64,000 bases of DNA from Planococcus circulans (GTDB lineage Bacteria; Bacillota; Bacilli; Bacillales_A; Planococcaceae), in the NCBI RefSeq assembly GCF_020023385.1, contig NZ_JAIQCL010000003.1:124001-188000 (forward strand), written 5' to 3'. Position 1 is the first letter of the stretch, and each line of letters starts with the position of its first letter. Under the pieces are notes generated by a model. It was not told the origin of the DNA. It worked only from the letters and a program-made list of their open reading frames with translations, and made no database searches. Below are positions 32,926 through 41,523 of this stretch, piece after piece. The position numbers and the translations under genes are program-made.

Positions 32926-33669
32926 ATGAACTTAGCAGGCAAAGTGGCAATCGTAACAGGTGGGGCATCCGGTATCGGCTTGGCGACAGCAAAAGCGTTT
33001 CTTGATAAAGGAGCGAAAGTTGTCATCGCCGATTTCAATGAAGAAGGCGGCAAGCAGGCTGAACAACAGTTGAAGCAGGGAGATGCTGAAGTGTTGTTTG
33101 TCAACGTTGATGTAGCCAGTGAAGAATCAGTTGAAAAGTTGGTTGCCGCAACAGTCGAACGTTACGGAAGAGTTGACATCATGGTCAATAACGCGGGCGT
33201 CGGTGTACTTGGTGTGACACATGAATTGACGTACGAGGATTACCATAAAGTGATTTCCATCAATCAGGATGGCGTCTTTTTCGGTGCCAAACACGCAATC
33301 AAGAATATGCTGAAAAATGGCGATGGCGGTGTGATCATCAACACCTCTTCGATTCTTGGAACAGTTGGGGAAGGCGGTGCTTTTGCCTATAACGCCACTA
33401 AAGGCGCAGTCAACCTGATGACCAAATCATTGGCTTTGCAGTATGCTGAACATAAGATCCGCGTCAATGCAGTAGCGCCGGGCTATGTGGAGTCAGGGAT
33501 GGTCAGTAAAGAAGCATTGGGTGATTTCTATGATGCCTTGGTTGATAAGCATCCTGTCGGCAGACTGGGACAGCCGGAAGAAATTGCACATGCCATCGTC
33601 TTCCTGGTCGAAAATGAGTTTGTGACAGGCAGTACGTTAATGGTCGATGGCGGATATACTGCTCAGTAA
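32926..33669 (+). CDS. Short-chain dehydrogenase/reductase in the phosphonate cluster
   Basis: A 247-residue classical SDR with T-G-G-A-S-G-I-G (NAD(P) loop, residues 12-19), N-N-A-G near residue 89, catalytic Ser in N-T-S-S-I, and Y-N-A-T-K as the Tyr/Lys pair. Asp at the end of strand 2 (V-V-I-A-D) favours NAD. It lies 87 nt after phnE and inside the interval bounded by the two MITE copies, so it travels with the phn genes. It could process the alcohol or aldehyde released or prepare a hydroxylated phosphonate; substrate unknown. Confidence 0.8.
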   Translation: MNLAGKVAIVTGGASGIGLATAKAFLDKGAKVVIADFNEEGGKQAEQQLKQGDAEVLFVNVDVASEESVEKLVAATVERYGRVDIMVNNAGVGVLGVTHELTYEDYHKVISINQDGVFFGAKHAIKNMLKNGDGGVIINTSSILGTVGEGGAFAYNATKGAVNLMTKSLALQYAEHKIRVNAVAPGYVESGMVSKEALGDFYDALVDKHPVGRLGQPEEIAHAIVFLVENEFVTGSTLMVDGGYTAQ

Positions 33670-33709
33670 TGAGACAGCAAAAAAGAGTGCAATATGCAGC
33701 TCCTCAGGA

Positions 33710-34134
33710 CTGTAGACAAAGTCTGACCAAAATGTATAGCGGTGCATAATCCCCAACCGGTCCGGCCACTTCGCTTTCCGTGGGCTCAGCTTCAGCCTGT
33801 ATTGAACACCATGCCCCTGCATCGCTGCGCTAGCTTCGTCGCCAGCCCGCTTGGGGCATGTTGCTCCAAGCGAAGAGAGAAGCTTGCTAGTCAACTTCAG
33901 GAAATGTCATCTCTACAAACCTGGTAAATCCTTCACTCAAGGATCCGGAGCGCAAGGCGGCGACTCCTGCGGGAGCAGCGAAGCGACGAAGTGCCGAAAT
34001 CCACTCGGGCGCGAGTCCGAGTTAGTTCGGCGCGAGCCCGTGGAAAGCGTCCGCCTGTAGCGCAGGAACCGGTATAAACGTGATAAAATGTGTATTCATT
34101 CTTTAAAAGACAGCAATATTCTTTTGTCTACAAG
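33710..34134. mobile_element. MITE-like element, copy 2 (425 bp, inverted relative to copy 1)
   Basis: Begins CTGTAGACAAAG and ends CTTTTGTCTACAAG, so the ends are inverted repeats. It is flanked by the 7-bp direct repeat CTCAGGA (33703-33709 and 34135-34141). Joining the flanks without the element reconstructs the palindrome TGCAGCTCCTCAGGAGCTGCA, i.e. it inserted in a terminator-like hairpin after the SDR gene. The sequence matches the reverse complement of copy 1 along nearly its whole length, except a divergent and shorter patch near 33800-33850. Confidence 0.78.
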
Positions 34135-34137
34135 CTC

Positions 34138-34166
34138 AGGAGCTGCAATATGCAGCTCCTTTTTTA
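34138..34166 (+). terminator. Terminator downstream of the SDR gene and MITE copy 2
   Basis: A 10-bp perfect stem (AGGAGCTGCA with TGCAGCTCCT, loop ATA) and TTTTTATT tail. Part of the same hairpin sequence is repeated left of the MITE at 33689-33704. Confidence 0.8.
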
Positions 34167-34269
34167 TTGAAAAGTTTTACTTCTTCCTATTAGGGAATTT
34201 TCAAGTAAGAGCGATTTAGGAAATTTGGAACGGCTGCAGTAAATGACAGACGAAGAGAGGAAGAGCCCC

Positions 34270-34968
34270 ATGAAAAAACTTGGAATGATTGGTGGTACGG
34301 GACCTGAGTCAACTGTCGACTACTACCAATCCATCATCAACAAATTTCAAAAACAAACCGGTAGTCAGGAAACGTTGCCGGAACTGCTGATCTACAGCAT
34401 CAATATGTATAAGATTTTCGACTTGCTTGAGAGCGGACAGGAAGAAGAACTGGCGGAATATCTGGCGGCCGCCGTACTGAGCCTGGAGCGGGCAGGAGCT
34501 GATTTTGCGGTCATTTCAGCGAATACGCCGCATATCGTCTTTGACCAGGTGCAGCAGAAAGTGAACATCCCGATGATCAGCATCGTTGAAGAAACTTACC
34601 AGAAAGCCCGACAGTTGGAACTCCGGAAAATTGGTTTGCTCGGAACCCAGTTCACCATGGAAAATGATTTTTTCAAAGAACCATTCAAGATCAATGGAAA
34701 AGAGATCTTCGTGCCGAATGAACGGGAACAACAATACATTCACGAAAAAATCGTCAAGGAACTGGAGCAGGGAATCGTCAATGAGGAAACGAAAAAAGAG
34801 TTTCTGGCGATTGTTGAACGGATGATCGAACAACATGAAATTGAAGGGCTGATTCTTGGATGCACGGAGTTTCCGATGATCTTTAAGCCAGAGGATCTGG
34901 CTATCCCGCAATTGAACACAGTGGAAGTCCATGTTGCCAAAATCGTTGAAATGATCACGACAGACTGA
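34270..34968 (+). CDS. Aspartate/glutamate racemase-family protein with one catalytic Cys replaced
   Basis: A 232-residue protein of the Asp/Glu/hydantoin racemase superfamily, closest in pattern to the YgeA/RacX group: it starts L-G-M-I-G-G-T-G-P-E-S-T and contains R-A-G-A-D-F-A-V-I-S-A-N-T-P-H. At that point YgeA has Cys-Thr-Asn-Thr, so the first catalytic Cys is Ser or Ala here. The second Cys is kept in I-L-G-C-T-E-F. A one-cysteine enzyme may favour a lyase or an unusual racemase over a symmetric two-base racemase. The ATG at 34270 follows AGAGGAAG. A terminator follows. Confidence 0.78.
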   Translation: MKKLGMIGGTGPESTVDYYQSIINKFQKQTGSQETLPELLIYSINMYKIFDLLESGQEEELAEYLAAAVLSLERAGADFAVISANTPHIVFDQVQQKVNIPMISIVEETYQKARQLELRKIGLLGTQFTMENDFFKEPFKINGKEIFVPNEREQQYIHEKIVKELEQGIVNEETKKEFLAIVERMIEQHEIEGLILGCTEFPMIFKPEDLAIPQLNTVEVHVAKIVEMITTD

Positions 34969-34987
34969 ACAGGTCAGTGGGAAAATG

Positions 34988-35015
34988 GGCTTTCCTTTGA
35001 GGGAGAGCCTTTTTT
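34988..35015 (+). terminator. Terminator after the racemase-like gene
   Basis: GGCTTTCC with GGGAGAGCC (imperfect stem, loop TTTGA) followed by TTTTTT. Confidence 0.65.
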
Positions 35016-35018
35016 CGT

Positions 35019-35495
35019 ATGTTTAATAGCAGAACCAAAAAAAGTTACAGAAATCCTGTAACCCCTTTCTTTATGATAAAATCAGTTTTCTGGCGTATGC
35101 TGCCGTATTCGGGGTCCTCTGGTTTGTTGAGCCAGTCGGCCGTAGGAGTGGAGCCAGGAACAAAAAAAGGTGAACTGACTGCGACACTGGCGATGGCAGC
35201 TGCATCAATCGTCAATATTGTCATGCTGCTGTTCATCGTATTTGGCGGTTCGTATGTCGTAACCCTATTGCCTCAGTCGGTGGTGGATTCCTTGGTATTT
35301 GTCCTGCCCGCAATTTTCGGTGGACTCATCGCACAGTTGGCTATGCAAAAGCCATTATGGGGAGTGATCGGCATCGCCTTGGCCTTGACTGTCAACCTTG
35401 GTCCTGTGCCGACTTCATTGAAAGCCTTCTGCTGTATATTCGGTTTGGTGATCATCTGCCTGCTTCTGGAAAAACTGAAAAAGGCGACGGCATAA
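35019..35495 (+). pseudogene. Decayed integral membrane protein gene (C-terminal remnant)
   Basis: The open frame encodes up to 158 residues, but only the part after about residue 45 looks natural: three to four hydrophobic segments and a charged C-terminus. It has no ribosome site and begins immediately after a terminator. A hydrophobic segment typical of a membrane helix (L-A-Y-A-A-V-F-G-V-L-W-F-V-E-P-V-G) is encoded just upstream in another frame at about 35091-35141 and runs out at a TGA. This suggests a frameshift in a once longer permease placed next to the amidohydrolase. Family not recognised. Confidence 0.5.
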
Positions 35496-35527
35496 GCCTG
35501 GAGATTAAAAATTAGGAGGAATGCAAA

Positions 35528-36742
35528 ATGGTACAGCAAAACAAGTCATCTCATCTCAAACAACAACTTTTGAATCTGCTCGACAGCCGGAAAGAGGAAA
35601 TGATCCAGATCCGCCGCCATCTTCACCAGCATCCGGAGTTGTCATTCAAAGAAGAAAAGACTGCGCAGTACATAGCTGATTTCTATAAAGGAAAAGATGT
35701 CGAAGTCCAGATGCATGTCGGGAACGGTTTCGGCATCATCGTCACCATCAAAGGCGGCAAGCCGGGCAAGACCATTGGCCTGCGCGCTGATTTTGACGCG
35801 CTGCCGATTCACGAGGAAGTGGATGTTCCGTTCAAGTCCCAGAACGCAGGCGTCATGCACGCCTGCGGCCATGATGGCCATACAGCTTATATGCTGGTGT
35901 TGGCAGACTGCCTGATCCAATTGAAAGCAGAACTGTCAGGCACTATAAAAATCATTCACCAGCATGCGGAAGAAACACCGCCGGGCGGAGCGAAAAGCAT
36001 CGTGGAATCCGGTGTGCTCGATGATCTGGATGCGGTATTCGGCACCCATCTGTTCCCAACCCATCCAGCCGGGACCATCGGCTACCGAAGCGGCTATGCC
36101 ATGGCGGGCAGAACTTACTTCAAGCTGAAAATTCAGGGACGCGGCGGCCATGGCTCGTCTCCACAGAATGCCAATGACCCGATTGTCGCCGGTGCTCATT
36201 TCATCACCGCGGTACAGACAGTGGTCAGCCGTCGCCTCAATCCATTTGAAATGGGTGTAGTGACGATCGGCTCCTTTGATGGCAAGGGTTCATTCAATAT
36301 CATCAAAGACAGCATTGAAATCGAAGGCGACGTCCGTTACATGAACGACAAGACACAGCAGCTGATCGACCGGGAAATCCATCGTATTGTCAGCGGCATT
36401 GAACTACAGTTTGATGTGAAATGCGATTTGGTCTACACTGCCGATTACCCGCCGCTGAAAAACGATGAGGCCGTAACTGAAGAAGTCGTAGCCATCCTGA
36501 AAAAAGCCGCCGATCCCGATATCAAGGAAGTGGTCGAATATCCGGTATTTTCCGGTTCGGAAGACTTCGCTTATTACTTGGAAAAAACACCAGGGCTGTT
36601 TTTCAACATCGGCTGCAAACCAAAAGGGCAGTCGGAAGTCTTTTTTAACCATCACCCGAAATTCGATATCGATGAAGACGCCTTGCTGGTTGCCGCAAAA
36701 GCGGTTGCTTATGTAGTTTGTGATTATGGGCAGCCCAGCTGA
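35528..36742 (+). CDS. M20-family amidohydrolase (hippurate/N-acyl-amino-acid hydrolase-like)
   Basis: A 404-residue M20D metallo-amidohydrolase. Metal-binding residues are in M-H-A-C-G-H-D-G-H (about residues 103-111), H-Q-H-A-E-E (about 145) and the late F-S-G-S-E-D-F motif. The family hydrolyses N-acyl amino acids, hippurate, or IAA conjugates in the cytoplasm. AGGAGG precedes the ATG by 7 nt. It sits after a racemase-like gene and the remains of a permease gene, which together suggest uptake and hydrolysis of an amino-acid conjugate; the exact substrate is unknown. Confidence 0.88.
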   Translation: MVQQNKSSHLKQQLLNLLDSRKEEMIQIRRHLHQHPELSFKEEKTAQYIADFYKGKDVEVQMHVGNGFGIIVTIKGGKPGKTIGLRADFDALPIHEEVDVPFKSQNAGVMHACGHDGHTAYMLVLADCLIQLKAELSGTIKIIHQHAEETPPGGAKSIVESGVLDDLDAVFGTHLFPTHPAGTIGYRSGYAMAGRTYFKLKIQGRGGHGSSPQNANDPIVAGAHFITAVQTVVSRRLNPFEMGVVTIGSFDGKGSFNIIKDSIEIEGDVRYMNDKTQQLIDREIHRIVSGIELQFDVKCDLVYTADYPPLKNDEAVTEEVVAILKKAADPDIKEVVEYPVFSGSEDFAYYLEKTPGLFFNIGCKPKGQSEVFFNHHPKFDIDEDALLVAAKAVAYVVCDYGQPS

Positions 36743-36751
36743 GTTTGGAGT

Positions 36752-36785
36752 AGAACCGTTCCCTTCAAGGAGCGGTTCTTTTTTG
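36752..36785 (+). terminator. Terminator after the M20 amidohydrolase
   Basis: An 11-bp stem (AGAACCGTTCC with GGAGCGGTTCT, one G-T mismatch region) followed by TTTTTT. Confidence 0.75.
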
Positions 36786-36909
36786 TCTTCATTTTAAATT
36801 TTAATGTGAAAATCCTTCTCGTCGAACTGTGGATTGCAGAATGCTTTCTAATAAACTGTCCATTTCAAATGGAGCTCAGTTTAACCATAATTTAGAATGG
36901 CTGCTTTTT

Positions 36910-37581
36910 TCAATTGCTAGTTATTTTTTGATCTACAATTTCACGGATATACTTCATCGTTCGTTGTTGTGCTTCGTCAACAGTGTAATGATTGCGGTTA
37001 TTCAAGAAATTTGAGAACATGCCTTGCCAAACCAAGTTGGTCAATTCATTCAATTCTTCTGCTGCATCTTTATCCAAAAGACCTTCTTGAACGATGAAGT
37101 TAATGGCGAAACGACCACGATCCGTGATGCTTCTTTCCAGTAAACCGGGTAATAATTCTTCTGGGATTGTCACGAGATCGGAAGGATACAGTTCATAATA
37201 ACGTTCCAGCATATTTTCAGGACGGTCCCCAAGATCCATCAGAAAGACAGCGTTGAAGATTTCAGGAATCTTGAAAGAATACTCGCTGAAACATTCCCAG
37301 GCGATGAGATACTTCTCAACAGGATTGTCTGTTTTCTCCATTTCAGTGGTAACTGTCTCCACATAAGGGCGTAAAAATTTTAAGGAAGCAAAAAACAGCA
37401 AATGAGATAATTCGTCGAAATAATTATAGATGGTAGCACTGTTGTATCCCGCCTTCTCGGCTACTTTCCGGATCGTTACATGGTCAAATCCTTCAGTTTG
37501 AATCAACTCTTCTGTCGCATCAATAAAATATGTCCACATGCGGCGTTTTTTTATATTCTTTTTCTCCAATCGATAACCCAC
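36910..37581 (-). CDS. TetR/AcrR-family regulator
   Basis: A 223-residue TetR protein. The N-terminal helix-turn-helix covers about residues 15-65 (F-D-H-V-T-I-R-K-V-A-E-K-A-G-Y-N-S-A-T-I-Y-N-Y-F). The C-terminal ligand domain has no recognisable subfamily. It is transcribed divergently from the BCCT transporter across a 131-bp gap containing two copies of a 10-bp palindrome, so it is the probable regulator of the transporter and hydrolase genes. Confidence 0.88.
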   Translation of the reverse strand: MGYRLEKKNIKKRRMWTYFIDATEELIQTEGFDHVTIRKVAEKAGYNSATIYNYFDELSHLLFFASLKFLRPYVETVTTEMEKTDNPVEKYLIAWECFSEYSFKIPEIFNAVFLMDLGDRPENMLERYYELYPSDLVTIPEELLPGLLERSITDRGRFAINFIVQEGLLDKDAAEELNELTNLVWQGMFSNFLNNRNHYTVDEAQQRTMKYIREIVDQKITSN

Positions 37582-37657
37582 CTTTGAGTATTAAACTATT
37601 TTTATATAATGTTGAACTATTCTATACTCTCATGATACGCTAAATAAACAGAAAAGT

Positions 37658-37684
37658 AATCATGATTATTTTTTAATCATGATT
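37658..37684. promoter_or_regulatory. Direct repeat of the palindrome AATCATGATT (TetR operator candidate)
   Basis: Two identical copies of the self-complementary 10-mer lie at 37658-37667 and 37675-37684, 17 bp apart, ending 28 bp before the BCCT start codon. Spacing and symmetry suit a TetR-family dimer pair. The binding claim is inference. Confidence 0.55.
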
Positions 37685-37712
37685 TTACTTTCAACTTTTA
37701 GGGGGAAAAAAG

Positions 37713-39245
37713 ATGAATAAAGTAAAAATTGATCCACTTGTTTTTTGGTCTTCTTTGATTGTAATCATTGTAGCTACTTTAGGTCTTGTGATTTTTCAAA
37801 GCAGTGCCGAACCTGTATTAAATACAATGTTAACAGGGATTACGTATAATCTCGATTGGGCATTTCAATTTTTAACATTTGGTTTATTCTTGTTGTTAAT
37901 GTATCTCGTATTTGGTAAATACGGAAAAGTGAAGCTCGGAGAGGAAGCGCCTGAGTTTTCCACCTTCAGTTGGGGGGCTATGTTATTTTGTGCAGGGATG
38001 GGAACGAGTATCATGTTCTGGTCCATGATGGAGCCAATGTATTATTTCATGGGTCCTCCATTTGGAATAGAGCCGAACAGCAGTGAAGCTGCTGAATGGG
38101 CAGTCGCTTATGGCATGTTTCATTGGGGAATCTCTGCGTGGGCACTTTACGCTTTACCTACTGTGACGATTGCTTATTCGTTTTTTGTTAAGAAGAACCA
38201 TTCGCTTAAAATCAGTTCAGCTTGTCGGGGAGCATTAGGCAAACACGCTGATGGGTTCATCGGAAAAGCCATTGATATCCTGGTCATCTGGAGTTTGGTC
38301 GGAGGACTTGGAACTTCTCTCGGACTGGGTGTACCGATGGTATCGGCAGTTATTGGAGAAATTTTCGGTGTTCCACAATCGATGATGTTAAGCATCATCA
38401 TCATTATTGTTTGGGTCATTATCTATAGCGCAAGTGCGTACATGGGATTATACAAGGGCATCCGGAAGCTCAGTGACTGGAACGTTTACTTGGCATTGGG
38501 TTTAGCGATTTTCGTATTGCTGGTAGGTCCAACTTTGTTTATTCTTTCTAATTTCAGCAACAGCTTCGGATTGATGCTGCAGAACTTCGCATTTATGAGC
38601 TTTTCAACCGATCCGATCAATCAGGGAGGGTTTCCGCAGACGTGGACAGTCTTTTATTGGGCTTGGTTCGCAGCAACGGCACCTTTCATCGGTTTGTTCG
38701 TTGCCCGTATTTCAAGAGGCAGAACGATCCGTGAATTGATTACCCATATATTGATATGGGGATCTGTAGGCAGCTGGATTTATTTCGGTATTTTTGGCGG
38801 CTATACCTTGAATCTCCAATTGAGCGGAGCACTCGATGTCATTGGAATTATGGGTGAAAGAGGAGATCCTGCTGCAATTGTTGAGATTTTAAAAACCTTG
38901 CCACTCAGCTTCATCGTTTTGCCGTTCTTCGCACTTCTTGGATTTATCTTCCTGGCAACGTCGTTGGATTCGGCCACCTATATTTTAGCATCCATCACGA
39001 CAAAAGAATTGACAGCAGGCCAGGAGCCAGCCCGCTGGAATCGGATGCTTTGGGGAATGGTATTGGCTGCCTTAGCTATATCTTTACTGCTGATCGGCGG
39101 GTTAAGAGTCATCCAGACATCCTCCGTCATTGTTTCAGTGCCGGTGATTATCCTCTACGTATTGCTTTCGGTTTCACTCCTGCGGTGGTTAAAGCAGGAT
39201 TACCCCGAGGCAGAAACATCAACTGAAAAAGGAGAGCTTGAGTAA
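37713..39245 (+). CDS. BCCT-family betaine/carnitine/choline transporter
   Basis: A 510-residue transporter with the twelve-segment BCCT fold. The substrate-binding helix region carries W-S-M-M-E-P near residue 109 and the F-Y-W-A-W-F-A-A-T-A-P-F motif near residue 314, hallmarks of the family. Family members move trimethylammonium compounds by proton or sodium symport or by exchange. The C-terminal osmosensing extension of BetP is absent, which favours a nutritional rather than osmotic role. Its stop codon overlaps the next gene's start (TAATG), tying it to the CocE-type hydrolase. Confidence 0.9.
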   Translation: MNKVKIDPLVFWSSLIVIIVATLGLVIFQSSAEPVLNTMLTGITYNLDWAFQFLTFGLFLLLMYLVFGKYGKVKLGEEAPEFSTFSWGAMLFCAGMGTSIMFWSMMEPMYYFMGPPFGIEPNSSEAAEWAVAYGMFHWGISAWALYALPTVTIAYSFFVKKNHSLKISSACRGALGKHADGFIGKAIDILVIWSLVGGLGTSLGLGVPMVSAVIGEIFGVPQSMMLSIIIIIVWVIIYSASAYMGLYKGIRKLSDWNVYLALGLAIFVLLVGPTLFILSNFSNSFGLMLQNFAFMSFSTDPINQGGFPQTWTVFYWAWFAATAPFIGLFVARISRGRTIRELITHILIWGSVGSWIYFGIFGGYTLNLQLSGALDVIGIMGERGDPAAIVEILKTLPLSFIVLPFFALLGFIFLATSLDSATYILASITTKELTAGQEPARWNRMLWGMVLAALAISLLLIGGLRVIQTSSVIVSVPVIILYVLLSVSLLRWLKQDYPEAETSTEKGELE

Positions 39246-41290
39246 TGGTATTCAACGTAAGAGAAAGCACAAGGTCAATTAAAGAAGATTTTCCATATGA
39301 AGTGGATATAGTGGAGCACGTATGGATTCCCATGTCTGACGGCGTTCGGTTGTCGGCAAAGCTATGGATTCCAAAATGTACAAAAACCAAGCCGCTTCCA
39401 GCGATTCTGGAATACCTTCCTTACCGAAAAAATGAATTTACCGCATTGCGGGACTCGATTCGCCATCCATATTTTGCTGGGCATGGCTATGTCAGCATCC
39501 GTGTCGACCTAAGAGGCTGCGGAGATTCCGAAGGCATAATGTATGACGAATATGCCGAACAGGAACAGGATGATGCGCTTGAAGTGCTCGACTGGATTGC
39601 CAAACAGGAATGGTCCACTGGCTCTGTCGGCATGATCGGGAAATCCTGGGGAGGATTCAACGGTCTCCAGGTTGCTGCACGTCAGCACCCGGCCCTGAAA
39701 GCGATTATTACACTTTGTTCTACTGATGACCGCTATGCTGATGATGTCCATTATAAGGGAGGCGTTTTGCTCGCTTCCGATATGCTCTGGTGGGCTTCGA
39801 CGATGTTGGTTTATAACGGCAGGCCGGCCGATCCAAAGCATGTTGGGGATGCATGGCGCGAAAATTGGTTGGAACGACTGGAAAAAACGCCTCCATTCGT
39901 AGAAGCGTGGATGAGTCATCAGCGGCGTGATGCTTACTGGAAGCATGGCTCAGTTTGTGAAAACTACGATGATATCAAAATTCCGGTCTATGCGGTCGGT
40001 GGTTGGGCTGATGGCTACACCAACGCAATTTTCCGAATGGTACAGAACTTAAAAGGACCCAAAAAAGGGTTGATTGGTCCTTGGGCACATGAATATCCGG
40101 AAGTTGCGGTTCCCGGGCCACAAATCGGCTTTCTGCAAGAATGTCTTCGTTGGTGGGACCAATGGCTGAAAGAGGAAGAAACAGGCATTATGGACGAACC
40201 CGTCTTGCGTATGTGGCTGCAGGACGCCGTTCCACCGAAAACAGACTACCATGTCCGTCCTGGGGAATGGGTTCTTGAGAACAGTTGGCCGACCGAAAAT
40301 GCCAAAGAACAAACGCTGCACCTCGGTGACTTGCAATTAACCGCCAAGCCGGATGGGGGCAAAGAAAGCTTGATGACCCATCAGCAACATGGGTTGTATG
40401 CAGGTGTGTACTGTCCATTTGGCCAAGAAGGCGATATGCCGTCAGATCAAGCAATTGAAAACGGATTGTCGAACACCTTCACCGGCAAAGAACTAAAAGA
40501 AGAACTGGCGATCCTCGGATTTCCGAAAATGCAGCTGAAGCTTCTCAGCGACAGCAAACGAGGGAATTTGGCGGTGCGCTTGAGTGATCTGTCACCTTTT
40601 GGTACATCAAAGCTAATCAGTTGGGGACAATTGAACCTGACGCATCGTGACAGCCATGAATTCCCTGAAGATGTGCCAATCGGTGAAGAGTTTGTCGTAA
40701 CAGTGGAGCTGGACGCTATTGGCTACAAAGTGCCGAAAGGTCATCGTCTGCAATTATCAGTGGCCCCGACCTACTGGCCGCATGCTTGGCCCTCAGCAGA
40801 GGAAGCGGAAATCCAGATCATTAAAGATCAGGACACGAAACTGATCCTTCCGGCTTACACGAACAAGACGCAGCCAGAAGATATTGTTCCTTTCGAACGT
40901 CCCGAAACGGCGGCTGTTATGGAGCGTGAGATAATGCGGGAAGCGGGACGGACCCGTGAAATCAGCCATAATACGGTGACCAATGAATGGGTGTTAAATG
41001 ATTTTTCAGATGAAGGATGCCGGCGATTACCGGAAAATGGCCTGGAATACGGCAGCACCAATAAAAACGTTTACCGCATCACTGAAGGAGATCCTCTATC
41101 AGCTTCTGTCGTCTGCGATTGGACATTGACGGTTGGACGTGAAGATTGGCAAACACGCTTGGAGTCATCTAGTACGATGACTTCCGATGCTTCCAAATTC
41201 TACATCACTAGTGGATTGAAAGCTTACGAAGGCGATAAAATAGTTTATGATACATGCAGGAAATTTGAAGTCGATCGCGATTTTAACTAA
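39245..41290 (+). CDS. CocE/NonD-family (X-Pro dipeptidyl-peptidase S15-like) hydrolase
   Basis: A 681-residue serine hydrolase. The alpha/beta core contains R-V-D-L-R-G-C-G-D-S-E-G and the nucleophile elbow G-K-S-W-G-G near residue 133; Asp and His follow in W-A-D-G and G-P-W-A-H-E. The C-terminal jelly-roll domain (about residues 430-670) is that of cocaine-esterase/X-Pro peptidase proteins, which act on esters or amides. No signal peptide, so the substrate must be imported. Coupled to a BCCT transporter, which suggests an ester or amide of a quaternary amine; inference. Confidence 0.87.
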   Translation: MVFNVRESTRSIKEDFPYEVDIVEHVWIPMSDGVRLSAKLWIPKCTKTKPLPAILEYLPYRKNEFTALRDSIRHPYFAGHGYVSIRVDLRGCGDSEGIMYDEYAEQEQDDALEVLDWIAKQEWSTGSVGMIGKSWGGFNGLQVAARQHPALKAIITLCSTDDRYADDVHYKGGVLLASDMLWWASTMLVYNGRPADPKHVGDAWRENWLERLEKTPPFVEAWMSHQRRDAYWKHGSVCENYDDIKIPVYAVGGWADGYTNAIFRMVQNLKGPKKGLIGPWAHEYPEVAVPGPQIGFLQECLRWWDQWLKEEETGIMDEPVLRMWLQDAVPPKTDYHVRPGEWVLENSWPTENAKEQTLHLGDLQLTAKPDGGKESLMTHQQHGLYAGVYCPFGQEGDMPSDQAIENGLSNTFTGKELKEELAILGFPKMQLKLLSDSKRGNLAVRLSDLSPFGTSKLISWGQLNLTHRDSHEFPEDVPIGEEFVVTVELDAIGYKVPKGHRLQLSVAPTYWPHAWPSAEEAEIQIIKDQDTKLILPAYTNKTQPEDIVPFERPETAAVMEREIMREAGRTREISHNTVTNEWVLNDFSDEGCRRLPENGLEYGSTNKNVYRITEGDPLSASVVCDWTLTVGREDWQTRLESSSTMTSDASKFYITSGLKAYEGDKIVYDTCRKFEVDRDFN

Positions 41291-41297
41291 AGGCTAA

Positions 41298-41332
41298 AAA
41301 AGGAGCTTCCATTTCACTGGGAGCTCCTTTTT
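41298..41332 (+). terminator. Terminator after the CocE-type gene
   Basis: A-run, stem AAGGAGCTTCC with GGGAGCTCCTT, then TTTTT. Confidence 0.75.
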
Positions 41333-41432
41333 CGATACCAAGTTTTAAAAATCTCTGGATGGAAAACAATCATGGGATAAAGTATGATGAAACCACAAGC
41401 AAAACCCGTGCCTTTAGAGGAGGTGGTATCAG

Positions 41433-41510
41433 ATGACAATCGCTCCCGCCAAACAGCGCCGTCCATCGTACCAGGCTTTCTTCCTTATACATCCAGTCGA
41501 AAAAACATAA
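41433..41510 (+). CDS. 25-residue leader peptide of the EF-G-binding protein gene
   Basis: A short frame with a near-perfect ribosome site (GAGGAGGT at 41417-41424, 8 nt before the ATG) encodes a 25-residue basic/hydrophobic peptide ending V-E-K-T, with its stop at 41508-41510. Its 3' part contains TCCTTAT (41482-41488), which can pair with ATAAGGA at 41507-41513. That stem covers the leader stop codon and the ribosome site of the next gene. The layout matches translational attenuation of antibiotic-resistance genes: a ribosome slowed in the leader at codons 17-19 would open the downstream site. Existence of the peptide is inferred. Confidence 0.6.
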   Translation: MTIAPAKQRRPSYQAFFLIHPVEKT

Positions 41511-41513
41511 GGA
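41482..41513 (+). promoter_or_regulatory. Ribosome-site-sequestering hairpin (translational attenuator)
   Basis: TCCTTAT (41482-41488) pairs with ATAAGGA (41507-41513), 7 bp with an 18-nt loop. The right arm includes the AAGGAG ribosome site of the EF-G-binding protein gene starting at 41524. Confidence 0.5.
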
Positions 41514-41523
41514 GTGGTCTCAC

